A stretch of DNA of 35,738 bases, from the NCBI RefSeq assembly GCF_002160955.1, contig NZ_NFLN01000024.1:1-35738 (forward strand), written 5' to 3'. Positions 15,795 to 23,570 of this stretch are shown piece after piece. Every line of letters starts with the position of its first letter. Position 1 is the stretch's first letter. Both the position numbers and the translations under genes were made by a program. The stretch comes from Gemmiger sp. An120. Lineage in GTDB: Bacteria > Bacillota > Clostridia > Oscillospirales > Ruminococcaceae. The notes under the pieces were generated by a model that saw nothing but the letters and a program-made list of their open reading frames with translations, had not been told where the DNA came from and searched no databases.

Positions 15795-15833
15795 AATAGG
15801 AATAAACTATACCTATTATATCGCTTTTGTCAA
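15795..15833 (-). promoter_or_regulatory. GTPase-operon promoter with overlapping dyad (possible metal-regulated operator)
   Basis: On the minus strand a perfect TTGACA (15828-15833) is followed after 16 bases by TATAGT (15806-15811). An imperfect palindrome at 15795-15817, AATAGG-n-ATA-nnn-TAT-n-CCTATT (nine matching pairs in 23 bases), covers the -10. The stretch is AT-rich in otherwise GC-rich DNA. The regulator is unknown; a Fur/Zur-type metalloregulator is a guess from the downstream genes. Confidence 0.6.
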
Positions 15834-15849
15834 GAGGTGAAACAGACGC

Positions 15850-15878
15850 TTTACTACCGGGCCGGGATGTGCTACTAT
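15850..15878 (+). promoter_or_regulatory. Putative promoter of pepP
   Basis: TTTACT (15850-15855), 17-base spacer, TACTAT (15873-15878). It lies 38 bases before the ATG and is divergent to the GTPase-operon promoter. Confidence 0.45.
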
Positions 15879-15915
15879 ACCGGCAGTAGCTGCAAAGCGG
15901 AGGTGTTTGTGATTT

Positions 15916-17703
15916 ATGGAAACGAAGGAACGTCTGGCCCGGCTTCGGGCCGAAATGGAAGCCGCGGGCGCGGCGGGGTGCCTGATCCCCTCCAGCGACC
16001 CCCACGCCAGTGAATATCTGCCCGATCACTGGGCGGCCCGGCGGTATTTTTCCGGGTTCACCGGCAGTGTGGGCACCCTGGCGGTGACCATGAACGGCGC
16101 CGCCCTGTGGGTGGACGGCCGGTATTTTGTACAGGCGGAGCATCAGCTGGAAGGCAGCGGCATTGAGCTGCAGCGCATGGGCCTGCCCAGCGTGCCCACC
16201 GTGGAGGAATATCTGTGCCGCGCGCTGTGCAAGGGCGACGTGCTGGCCGTGGACGGCGCGGTGACCCCCACCGCCCAGGTGCGGCGGCTGCAGAAAGCCC
16301 TGGAAAAGCAGGGCGTACAGGTGCAGGACATCGATCTGCCCGGCCGCTGCTGGCCGGACCGTCCGCCGATGCCCGCCACCCCCTGCTTTGTGCTGGGCCG
16401 CGAACTGGCCGGACTGACCGCCTCGGAAAAGCTGGCCAAGCTGCGCGAAGCGCTGGACAAGGAAAAGGCCGACGGGATGCTGCTGGGCCGCCTGGACAGT
16501 GTGTCCTGGCTGCTGAACCTGCGCGCGTATGATCTGGACTGCACCCCCTTTGCCCTGGCCTGGTGCTGGGTGGACCGGGGCCGCGCGGTGGTGTTCCTGG
16601 ACAGCAGCCGCGCCGATGAGACGGTGCGCGGCTATCTGGCCGAGAACGGCGTGGAACTGCAGGAATACGACCAGGTGGAGGAATTCCTGGCCCATGTGCA
16701 GGCGCCCCTGGTGCTGCGGGCGGAGCCGGAAAGCCTGAACTGGCGTTTCTGGCGGCTGCTGGAGGCCAACAGCGCCGTGACCGTGCAGGAGGGCGCCGAC
16801 CCGGTGCAGGAACTGAAAGCGGTGAAGAACGAGACTGAGATCGCCTGCATCCGTGCCAGCCACAAAAAGGACGGCGCGGCCATGGTGCGGTTCGAGCGGG
16901 AGCTGGAGCGCCGCCGTGCGGCGGGCGAGACCCTGTACGAATCCGATGTGGAGAGCATCCTGATCGAGTGCCGCCGCAAGGGCGAGGGGTATCTGGAGGA
17001 GAGCTTCTCCGCCATCGCGGCCTGCGGCGCCAACGCGGCCATGATGCATTACCACGCCGAGCCGGGCGCCTGCAGCCCGCTGGCGGATCACGGTTTCCTG
17101 CTGGTGGACTGCGGCGGCCAGTATATGGACGGCACCACCGACATCACCCGCACCTACGCGCTGGGCGAACTGACCGACGCGGAAAAGCGGATGTACACCC
17201 TGGTGCTTAAAGGCCACATCGATCTGGCCATGCTGGTGTTCCCGATGGGCAGCACCGGCGGCAACCTGGACCTGGCGGCCCGCCGCCCGCTCTGGGCGGA
17301 GGGGCTGGATTACCGCTGCGGCACCGGCCACGGCGTAGGCTTTGTGGGCGGCGTGCACGAGACCCCGCCCCGGCTGAACCAGGCCGACCGCAAGGCGATC
17401 ACCCCGGGCATGGTGGTGACCGACGAGCCCGGTTACTACGAGACCGACGTAATGGGCATCCGGATCGAGAACGAGCTGATCTGCGTTTCCCGTATGCGCA
17501 CCGAATACGGGGAGTTCTGCGGCTTTGAGCCGCTGACCCGCTGCCCCATCGGCCGGGAGGCCATTCTGCCCGACATGCTCACCCGGGAGGAGCTTGCCTG
17601 GCTGAATGCCTACCACCAGACCGTGCTGGAGGATCTTTCTCCCCTGCTGGACGAAGAGGAACGTGCCTGGCTGGCTGACCGCTGCCGTCCGATAGAAGGT
17701 TAA
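15916..17703 (+). CDS. pepP: M24-family Xaa-Pro aminopeptidase, three-domain type
   Basis: A 595-residue metallopeptidase that would remove an N-terminal residue preceding proline in peptides. Two creatinase-like N-terminal domains (about 1-150, opening with SSDPHASEYLPDHW and YFSGFTGSVG, and about 150-300) precede the pita-bread catalytic domain. The five metal ligands are all present: Asp398 and Asp409 (LLVDCGGQYMDGTTDITRTY), His472 (GTGHGVGF), Glu504 (VTDEPGYYE) and Glu518 (GIRIENEL). The length and the 14-residue spacing between the two glutamates match the eukaryotic-like APP1 form better than the shorter E. coli PepP. No signal peptide is visible, so it should be cytoplasmic. The start is the ATG at 15916 with GGAGGTG about ten bases upstream. 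It is a single gene with its own terminator. Confidence 0.93.
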   Translation: METKERLARLRAEMEAAGAAGCLIPSSDPHASEYLPDHWAARRYFSGFTGSVGTLAVTMNGAALWVDGRYFVQAEHQLEGSGIELQRMGLPSVPTVEEYLCRALCKGDVLAVDGAVTPTAQVRRLQKALEKQGVQVQDIDLPGRCWPDRPPMPATPCFVLGRELAGLTASEKLAKLREALDKEKADGMLLGRLDSVSWLLNLRAYDLDCTPFALAWCWVDRGRAVVFLDSSRADETVRGYLAENGVELQEYDQVEEFLAHVQAPLVLRAEPESLNWRFWRLLEANSAVTVQEGADPVQELKAVKNETEIACIRASHKKDGAAMVRFERELERRRAAGETLYESDVESILIECRRKGEGYLEESFSAIAACGANAAMMHYHAEPGACSPLADHGFLLVDCGGQYMDGTTDITRTYALGELTDAEKRMYTLVLKGHIDLAMLVFPMGSTGGNLDLAARRPLWAEGLDYRCGTGHGVGFVGGVHETPPRLNQADRKAITPGMVVTDEPGYYETDVMGIRIENELICVSRMRTEYGEFCGFEPLTRCPIGREAILPDMLTREELAWLNAYHQTVLEDLSPLLDEEERAWLADRCRPIEG

Positions 17704-17740
17704 CAAATACGTCGTTATAGACAATTTTGACGATTTTTCA

Positions 17741-17782
17741 CAGCGCCGGCGAGTAGTTTTCTGCGTCCGGCGCTGTTTTCGT
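17741..17782 (+). terminator. Intrinsic terminator of pepP
   Basis: CAGCGCCGG (17741-17749) pairs with CCGGCGCTG (17767-17775) across a 17-base loop. TTTTCGTTTG follows. It is 37 bases after the pepP stop. Confidence 0.7.
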
Positions 17783-17793
17783 TTGTTGACTTT

Positions 17794-17823
17794 TTGTGAA
17801 CAAAAGAGTAACATTAGTATAAT
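17794..17823 (+). promoter_or_regulatory. Promoter of the Mrp-like antiporter operon
   Basis: TTGTGA (17794-17799), 18-base spacer, consensus TATAAT (17818-17823). It is 72 bases before the first ATG, in an AT-rich stretch right after the pepP terminator. An overlapping TTGACT at 17785 is too far from this -10 to pair with it. Confidence 0.55.
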
Positions 17824-17895
17824 TTTCGTCTGCCCGGAACGGATTTTCCGGCGGGCGAATAATCGAGTATTGAGAAGGACGGGAGGCATCGTTGC

Positions 17896-18372
17896 ATGTT
17901 TACGATTGGACTGTTTGCCTTGTGGCTGATCCTGAACGGTCGAATCACCCTGGAACTGGTGTTGATCGGGATTGTGCTCAGTCTGCTGCTGAGTACGTTC
18001 GCGGTTCGGTTCTGCGGGTGGAGCGTGCGGTATGAGACGCTGGTGCTGCGGCTGAGCGGCAAGCTGCTGGCGTATTTTGCGCTGTTGTTTAAGGAGATCA
18101 TCAAGGCGAACCTGGACGTGATCCGGGTTATCCTGAGCCCCAGCCTGAAGGAGCTGAAACCCCGGCTGGTATTCTTTGACTGCAAGCTGGAGACCGACAT
18201 CTGCAAAACCATGCTGGCAAACTCGATCACCATTACCCCGGGCACCATTACGGTGGGAATGTACGATTCCACCCTGTGTGTCCACGCGCTGAATGAGAAT
18301 TTCGCCGCCGGCGCCAAGGACGGGCCGTTCTTGCCGCGGCTGGAAAAGATTGAAAAGGAGTTGATCAAATGA
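17896..18372 (+). CDS. mrpE: Mrp-type Na+/H+ antiporter subunit E
   Basis: A 158-residue membrane protein, normal for MrpE/MnhE. It opens with two hydrophobic helices (about residues 3-15 and 18-34). After the amphipathic segment FKEIIKANLDVIRVILSP comes the family signature NSITITPGTITVG. MrpE is an accessory subunit of the membrane-bound multi-subunit cation/proton antiporter. The start is the ATG at 17896 with GGGAGG ten bases upstream. It heads a nine-gene run on the plus strand. Its stop overlaps the mrpF start by four bases (ATGA). Confidence 0.92.
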   Translation: MFTIGLFALWLILNGRITLELVLIGIVLSLLLSTFAVRFCGWSVRYETLVLRLSGKLLAYFALLFKEIIKANLDVIRVILSPSLKELKPRLVFFDCKLETDICKTMLANSITITPGTITVGMYDSTLCVHALNENFAAGAKDGPFLPRLEKIEKELIK

Positions 18373-18704
18373 TTGAAGCATTTCCTTTTCTGTACCATCT
18401 GTGCGCGGGCGCGCTGGTGCTGATCGGCGTGCTGATCCTGTGCTGCCTGGTTTACGGTGTGCGCGGCCGCCGGTTTACCGACCGTGTGGTGGCGGTAAAC
18501 GTGGTGGGCACCCTGACCATCAGCGCCATCTGCATTCTGTCTTTTGCGCTGCAGGAAAGCTACATCCTGGACATTGCCCTGATCTACGCGCTGCTGAACT
18601 TCCTGGCGGTGCTGGTGCTTTGCCGGGTGGTCACCCTGCGGGCCAAGGGCCGTCTGCGTCATCTGAAAGAGAAGCGTGATTCGGAAGGAGGCGAGGCGAA
18701 ATGA
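18369..18704 (+). CDS. mrpF: Mrp-type antiporter subunit F
   Basis: A 111-residue, three-helix membrane protein, normal for MrpF/MnhF. Helices lie at about residues 9-30, 38-60 and 64-84. The helix 2-3 region (DRVVAVNVVGTLTISAICIL, then YILDIALIYALLNFLAVL) matches the family, where an acidic residue in the last helix is important. The C-terminus is basic and then acidic (RLRHLKEKRDSEGGEAK). It overlaps mrpE upstream and mrpG downstream by four bases each, so it is translationally coupled. Confidence 0.9.
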   Translation: MIEAFPFLYHLCAGALVLIGVLILCCLVYGVRGRRFTDRVVAVNVVGTLTISAICILSFALQESYILDIALIYALLNFLAVLVLCRVVTLRAKGRLRHLKEKRDSEGGEAK

Positions 18705-19015
18705 TGCTGGCACGTGCTATTGTGGGGTCCGTTCTGGTCTGCCTGGGCCTGGTGGTCTTCTGCATTTCGCTGATCGGCGTTTACCGTTTCCGCTATGTGC
18801 TGAACCGGATGCATGCCTCCGCTTTGTGCGACACCCTGGGCAGCCTGCTGGTGATGCTGGGCCTGGCCATTCTGTTCTGGTCGGTGTGGGTCACCCTGAA
18901 ACTTGCCTGCATTCTGGGCTTTTTGTGGCTGACCGGGCCGGTGGCCACCCACCGCACCACTAAGGTGGAGGTTCTGACCGACGAATACGTGATGGAAGAA
19001 TGCGAGGTGGAGTGA
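18701..19015 (+). CDS. mrpG: Mrp-type antiporter subunit G
   Basis: A 104-residue, three-helix membrane protein matching MrpG/MnhG. The signature around residues 26-55 (GVYRFRYVLNRMHASALCDTLG) and the closing LTGPVATHRTTK are characteristic. It is an accessory subunit that packs against MrpF and MrpE in the known complexes. Two adjacent ATGs (18701 and 18704) are possible starts; GGAGGCG lies just upstream. It overlaps the mrpF stop by four bases, and its own TGA shares a base with the next ATG. Confidence 0.92.
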   Translation: MMLARAIVGSVLVCLGLVVFCISLIGVYRFRYVLNRMHASALCDTLGSLLVMLGLAILFWSVWVTLKLACILGFLWLTGPVATHRTTKVEVLTDEYVMEECEVE

Positions 19016-19290
19016 TGATGGAACTGTTTACCATTCTGTTGCTGATTGGCCTGGTGGTCTGCGCTGTGAGCGCCTCGCTGGCCAAAAACCTGCTGAACAC
19101 TCTGTTGATCTTCATGGCTTTCAGCCTGATGATGAGCATGATCTGGCTGCTGCTGCAGGCGCCGGACCTGGCCATCACCGAGGCCGCCGTGGGCGCCGGC
19201 GTGGACACCGTGCTGTTCCTGCTGACCCTCAAGACCATCCATGCTTTGAAAGGAACGAGGTTCGATAAAGGCCATGACGAAAAACATTAA
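19015..19290 (+). CDS. DUF4040/MbhD-like antiporter subunit
   Basis: A 91-residue, three-helix membrane protein. The segment LLLQAPDLAITEAAVGAG is the DUF4040 signature. In classical Mrp systems it is a domain inside the large MrpA subunit; in Mbh-type membrane complexes it is a free subunit (MbhD). Here it is free. ATGs at 19015 and 19018 are both possible: spacing from GAGGTGG favours the second, overlap with the mrpG stop favours the first. The 3' end overlaps the next gene by 17 bases. Confidence 0.85.
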   Translation: MMELFTILLLIGLVVCAVSASLAKNLLNTLLIFMAFSLMMSMIWLLLQAPDLAITEAAVGAGVDTVLFLLTLKTIHALKGTRFDKGHDEKH

Positions 19291-20179
19291 GGAGCAATGG
19301 CGGCAGTTTGCCGCGTGGGTCGATGGCATCGAGAACGACGAGCCTGTGGTGACCCCCGAAGAAAAGCGCGCCGCAAGGCCGCATCTGCCCGATTTTGTGC
19401 ACCGGGTGCTCAGCGAGAAAAACGAACTGCGCCTGTATCACGCCTTTTCGGTGGTGATGTGCCTGGTGTTCACCGGCACCCTGCTGCTGACGGTGCTGTT
19501 CCTGCCCACCTTCGGCGGTGCGGGCAACCCCACTGAAAACGAGGTCATGCAGCGCTATGTGGAAAAGGGCATCGAAGAGGTGGGCGCCACCAACCTGATC
19601 AGCAACATCATCCTGGTGTACCGTGGTTTTGATACCTTTGGCGAGAGCTGCGTGCTGTTCCTGGCGGCCACCTGCGTGATGATCCTGCTGCGCAAGGACG
19701 AAAAGAACACCACCGCCTATGACCTGGCCGAACGGGCCGAGGACGCCGAGATCGAGAGCGAGGAAAACACCACCGTGTTGCGCAGCGTGGTGCGGCTGCT
19801 GATGCCGGTGATCCTGCTGTTCGGTGTGTACGTACTGCTGAACGGCCACCTGTCCCCGGGCGGCGGCTTCTCCGGCGGCGCCATCCTGGGCGCGGGCCTG
19901 ATCCTGTTTGAGAACGCCTTCGGCCTGGAAAAGGTGCGCCGCTTCATGAGCGAGCATGTATACCACATCATCAAGGTGGCCGCGCTGTACTTCTACGGTT
20001 TCACCATGATCTATGTCTTCTTTACCGGCGCCAACGACCTGTACAGCATCATCGGCACCGGTATCCCGGGCATGATCTTCAGCGCCGGCGTCATTATGCC
20101 CATCAACGTGGCGGTGGGCCTGGAAGTGGCTTGCACCATGTACGCCTTCTACGCATTCTTCAGCAAGGGGGAACTGTAA
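19274..20179 (+). CDS. mrpB: MbhE-MrpB fusion antiporter subunit
   Basis: A 301-residue membrane protein joining two modules. Residues 1-50 are soluble. About 50-140 correspond to the MbhE/MrpA C-terminal module, with a membrane helix and then NIILVYRGFDTFGESCVLFL. About 165-300 form an MnhB/MrpB domain with NGHLSPGGGFSGGAILGAG. A charged linker (KDEKNTTAYDLAERAEDAEI) connects them. Together with the free DUF4040 gene before it, this covers the parts that MrpA carries at its C-terminus in Bacillus. The start is the ATG at 19274, inside the preceding gene. A GAACGAGG lies upstream, but spacing is long and coupling likely matters. Confidence 0.88.
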   Translation: MTKNIKEQWRQFAAWVDGIENDEPVVTPEEKRAARPHLPDFVHRVLSEKNELRLYHAFSVVMCLVFTGTLLLTVLFLPTFGGAGNPTENEVMQRYVEKGIEEVGATNLISNIILVYRGFDTFGESCVLFLAATCVMILLRKDEKNTTAYDLAERAEDAEIESEENTTVLRSVVRLLMPVILLFGVYVLLNGHLSPGGGFSGGAILGAGLILFENAFGLEKVRRFMSEHVYHIIKVAALYFYGFTMIYVFFTGANDLYSIIGTGIPGMIFSAGVIMPINVAVGLEVACTMYAFYAFFSKGEL

Positions 20180-20180
20180 C

Positions 20181-20570
20181 ATGAGCAACGCGATCGCCAC
20201 CTGGTCCGGCGACTACTACCAGGTATTCGCCATCATTCTGTTCGGCATCGGGTTCATCAGCCTGCTGCTACACAAAAACCTGATCAAAAAGATCATCGGT
20301 CTGAACATCATGGACAGCTCGGTCTACCTGTTTCTGACCAGCTTCGGCTTCATCGACGGCCGGGTAGCCCCCATCGTGGCTGACCCCACCGCCCCCGTCC
20401 ATATGGAGACCTATATCAACCCGCTGCCCACCGGCCTGGTGCTGACCGGCATCGTGGTGGGCGTGAGCGTCACGGCGTTCAGCCTGGCGCTGACCCAGCG
20501 GCTGTACAAGAAATACCATACCCTGAACCTGGATGAAATCATCATCCTGGCCAAGCGAGAGGAGGTGTGA
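20181..20570 (+). CDS. mrpC: Mrp-type antiporter subunit C (NuoK-like)
   Basis: A 129-residue, three-helix protein homologous to MrpC and NuoK. The first helix and IGFISLLLHKNLIKKIIGLNI are typical of the family. The later stretch NPLPTGLVLTGIVVGVSVTAF is the MrpC signature carrying the conserved turn before helix 3. The ATG lies two bases after the preceding stop codon, with AAGGGGGA inside that gene's end. The gene is followed at two bases by the first NuoL/M/N-like subunit. Confidence 0.93.
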   Translation: MSNAIATWSGDYYQVFAIILFGIGFISLLLHKNLIKKIIGLNIMDSSVYLFLTSFGFIDGRVAPIVADPTAPVHMETYINPLPTGLVLTGIVVGVSVTAFSLALTQRLYKKYHTLNLDEIIILAKREEV

Positions 20571-20572
20571 GG

Positions 20573-22078
20573 ATGCGGCCTTTTTACGAAAACCTGCCTT
20601 TTCTGTGCATTTTCCTGGCAATGCTGGCGGGCATCACCACCAGCATCCTGCACAGCGGCAAATGGGCCATGCGCATCTCGATCACGGTACTGACCGTGAT
20701 CGGCGCGGCCAGTGCCTGGCTGCTGTACGAGACCGCCAGCCAGAACACCTACTTTGTGTACGCCATGGGCAAGTTCCCCTCTCCCTGGGGCAACGAGCTG
20801 CGGGCCGGCCCGCTGGAAGCGGGGCTGGCGCTGGTGTTCTGCATTGTGATGGCCTGCAGCCTGCTGGGCGGCCTGAAAGATATTTTTGAGGACATCCTGC
20901 CCGGCAAGCAGAACCTGTACTTCGTCATGATGGACATGCTGCTGGCCAGCCTGCTGAGCATGCTGTACACCAACGACATCTTCACCGGCTACGTCTTTAT
21001 CGAGATCAACACCATTGCGGCCTGCGCCATCGTTATGGCCAAGGACAACAACCAGACCCTGGTGGCCACCATGCGCTACCTGGTGATGAGCCTGCTGGGC
21101 AGCGGTCTGTTCCTGATCAGCCTGGCGCTGCTGTACTCCATCACCGGCCATCTGCTCATGCCGCAGCTGGGTGAGAGCATCCACAAGCTGTTTGTGGGCG
21201 GGATGTACAACGAGCCCCTGACCGTGCTGGTTGGCCTGATGGTATTGGGCCTGGCCATCAAGAGCGCCCTGTTCCCCTTCCACAGCTGGCTGCCGGACGC
21301 GCACGGAAGTTCCACCACCGCGTCCAGCGCGATCCTGTCCGGCCTGGTGCTGAAAGGCTACATCGTGCTGCTGATCAAGATCTTCTACCGCGTATTCAGC
21401 ATCAGCGAGGTACGCAGCCTGAAGATCACCAACGTGCTGTTTGTTCTGGGCGCGCTGGCCATGATCATGGGCAGCGTCAAGGCCCTGCAGGAAGGCCATT
21501 CCAAGCGGATGGTGGCCTACTCCTCGGTGGCCCAGATCGGTTACATCTACATGGGCCTGGGCCTGGGCATCGAGGCCGGCGTTGTGGCGGCTGTGTTCCA
21601 GATCATCGCCCACGCCTTTACCAAGCCCCTGCTGTTCGTTTCGGTGGGCGCGCTGAGCTCCACCGCCGGTCATGAAAAGAAGTGGTACTACCTGCGCGGG
21701 GCCGGCCGCCGCTGCAAGCTGGCAGGCATCGGCTTTACCGTGGGCGGCCTGTCCATGGTGGGTATTCCCCTGCTGGCCGGCTTTGTGACCAAGCTGTACC
21801 TGGCCCAGGGCGCTACCCTGGCCGCCTGGCAGACTGTGGCCGCGCTGGCGGTTCTGGCAGTGAGCAGCGTGCTCAACGCCATGTACTACATCCCGGCGAT
21901 TGTGCAGATCTGGTCTGCCGACAGCACCTGCCAGGAGATCGGCGTAAAACCGCAGGTCGTGCGGGCCAATCCGGCCCTGGTGGTCAGCATTGTGGTGCTG
22001 GGCGCCGGCGTGATCCTGCTGGGTGTGTGCTACCGTCCGGTTGTAAGCGTGATCAGCGCCGGGTTGGCGCTGCTGTGA
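20573..22078 (+). CDS. NuoL/M/N-like proton-translocating subunit, copy 1
   Basis: A 501-residue polytopic protein with about 14 helices, of the family that includes MrpA, MrpD and NuoL/M/N. Charged residues expected in the ion path are present: the TM5 Glu (FIEINTIAACAIV), the TM7 Lys (GLAIKSALFPFHSWLPDAHG), the TM8 Lys (SGLVLKGYIVLLIK), the broken-helix Lys (HAFTKPLLF) and the distal Lys (LLAGFVTKLYLA). It most resembles MrpD-type subunits. The start is the ATG at 20573 with GGAGGTG six bases upstream; an in-frame GTG at 20567 lies within that site. It is one of four such subunits in the operon. Confidence 0.9.
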   Translation: MRPFYENLPFLCIFLAMLAGITTSILHSGKWAMRISITVLTVIGAASAWLLYETASQNTYFVYAMGKFPSPWGNELRAGPLEAGLALVFCIVMACSLLGGLKDIFEDILPGKQNLYFVMMDMLLASLLSMLYTNDIFTGYVFIEINTIAACAIVMAKDNNQTLVATMRYLVMSLLGSGLFLISLALLYSITGHLLMPQLGESIHKLFVGGMYNEPLTVLVGLMVLGLAIKSALFPFHSWLPDAHGSSTTASSAILSGLVLKGYIVLLIKIFYRVFSISEVRSLKITNVLFVLGALAMIMGSVKALQEGHSKRMVAYSSVAQIGYIYMGLGLGIEAGVVAAVFQIIAHAFTKPLLFVSVGALSSTAGHEKKWYYLRGAGRRCKLAGIGFTVGGLSMVGIPLLAGFVTKLYLAQGATLAAWQTVAALAVLAVSSVLNAMYYIPAIVQIWSADSTCQEIGVKPQVVRANPALVVSIVVLGAGVILLGVCYRPVVSVISAGLALL

Positions 22079-22094
22079 GAGAGGGGGTTTGTGC

Positions 22095-23555
22095 ATGATG
22101 ACCTGGTATCTGCTGATCCCCATCCTGCTGCCGCTGGTGGGGGCCTGCTTCGTGCCTTTTATGCGGGTGGCACGGGAGCGTGCGCAGCTGCTGGGCGCGC
22201 TGTTTGCGGTGGAGCTTGTCTGCACCGCGCTGGCCGCCTGGAAATGCAGCGGCACCCTGGTCCTGTTCACGGTGGGCGGCTTTGAGTTTGCCCTGCTGGC
22301 GGACGGGATGGGCAAATTTTTTGCGGTGATCACCGCGGCCATGTTTGCCGCGGCGGGAATCTTCGGGTTTGAGTACCTGAGCGAGGACGAGCATCCCCGC
22401 CGGTACCACATCTTCTACCTGCTGACCCTGTTTGCCCTGGAAGGCCTGGCCTTCTCGGCGAACCTGTTCACCTTCTACCTGTTCTACGAACTGATGACCT
22501 TCCTGAGCATGCCTCTGGTTCTGCACGAGGGCACCGACAAGGCGCGGCGCGCGGCGTTCAAGTACCTGGGCTACTCGCTGCTGGGCGCCTGCCTGGCTTT
22601 GTTCGGCTTTGTATTTGCCGACCGGTTCTGCACCACGCTGGACTTTGTGGCCGGCGGCAATGTCAACACCCTGGCCGTGACCGGCCACACCGGCCTGGCC
22701 CTGGCGGCGGCCTTCTGCATGCTGCTGGGCTTTGCGGGCAAAGCCGGTCTGCTGCCCCTGCACGCCTGGCTGCCCATCGCCCACCCGGAGGCTCCGGCCC
22801 CGGCTTCGGCGGTGCTGAGCGGCGTGATCACCAAGGGCGGCGTGCTGGGCATCATCCGGGTTGCCTACTATGTGTTCGGCGCGTCTTTCCTGCGGGGCAC
22901 CTGGGTGCAGACCACCCTGCTGGTGCTGGCGCTGTGCACCGTGTTCATGGGCAGTATGCTGGCCTATAAGGAGCAGCTGCTCAAGCGCCGGCTGGCCTAC
23001 TCCACCGTGAGCCAGGTCAGCTACGTGCTGTTCGGTCTGTTTTTGTTCTGCGAGGCGGGCCTGACCGGCGCGCTGCTGCAGGTGGTGTTCCATGCGCTGG
23101 CCAAGGTGTGCCTGTTCCTCTGCGCCGGCGCCCTGATCCACTACACCCATCGCACCCGCGTGCCCGACTTCAAGGGCATTGGCCGTCAGATGCCCTGGGT
23201 GATGTGGTGCTTTGCGCTGGCGGGGCTGTCCCTGGTGGGTATTCCCCCGCTGGGCGGCTTTGTGAGCAAGTGGTATCTGGCCGAGGGCGGCCTGACCCAG
23301 CTGGGCGTGCTGGGCGGCTCCCTGGGCGCGGGCGTGCTGCTGATCAGCGCGCTGCTGACCGCCGGCTATCTGCTGGGCATTGTGCGGGATGCCTTCTTCC
23401 CGGGCGCTGAGTTCCAGCAGGAAGAACTGGCCGCCAAACCCGGCTGGGCCATGAAGCTGCCGCTGGCTGTGCTTGCCGCGGCGCTGGTGGTGCTGGGTGT
23501 GTGGCCCACCGGCCTTGTTTCCCTGATCGGCGGGTTTGCCGCCGCGATTCTGTAA
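22095..23555 (+). CDS. NuoL/M/N-like proton-translocating subunit, copy 2
   Basis: A 486-residue polytopic membrane protein of the same family. Key positions: the TM5 Glu in FYLFYELMTFLSMPLVLHEG, the TM7 Lys in GFAGKAGLLPLHAWLPIAHP, the TM8 Lys in SGVITKGGVLGIIR, the middle Lys in FHALAKVCLFLCAGAL and the distal Lys in PPLGGFVSKWYLAEGG. All are retained, so it should be a competent antiporter-type channel. The start is one of two adjacent ATGs at 22095 and 22098, behind GAGGGGG. The overall length equals MrpD. It is separated by 16 bases from the previous gene and 15 from the next. Confidence 0.9.
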   Translation: MMTWYLLIPILLPLVGACFVPFMRVARERAQLLGALFAVELVCTALAAWKCSGTLVLFTVGGFEFALLADGMGKFFAVITAAMFAAAGIFGFEYLSEDEHPRRYHIFYLLTLFALEGLAFSANLFTFYLFYELMTFLSMPLVLHEGTDKARRAAFKYLGYSLLGACLALFGFVFADRFCTTLDFVAGGNVNTLAVTGHTGLALAAAFCMLLGFAGKAGLLPLHAWLPIAHPEAPAPASAVLSGVITKGGVLGIIRVAYYVFGASFLRGTWVQTTLLVLALCTVFMGSMLAYKEQLLKRRLAYSTVSQVSYVLFGLFLFCEAGLTGALLQVVFHALAKVCLFLCAGALIHYTHRTRVPDFKGIGRQMPWVMWCFALAGLSLVGIPPLGGFVSKWYLAEGGLTQLGVLGGSLGAGVLLISALLTAGYLLGIVRDAFFPGAEFQQEELAAKPGWAMKLPLAVLAAALVVLGVWPTGLVSLIGGFAAAIL

Positions 23556-23570
23556 GGAGGTGGCACAGAG

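Noticed and set aside
17785-17823. TTGACT at 17785-17790 as the -35 of the antiporter promoter
   Set aside because: It is 27 bases from TATAAT, too far. TTGTGA at 17794 has an acceptable 18-base spacing.
15772-18381. A large N-terminal extension of the His-rich GTPase frame through pepP and into mrpE
   Set aside because: The frame runs antisense through two clear genes. The true start at 15771 has a ribosome-binding site, a promoter and the conserved N-terminus.
20411-22411. A 666-residue minus-strand frame opposite the first antiporter subunits
   Set aside because: Gln/His/Gly-rich antisense shadow with no recognisable domain. The plus strand encodes MrpC and a NuoL/M/N-like protein.
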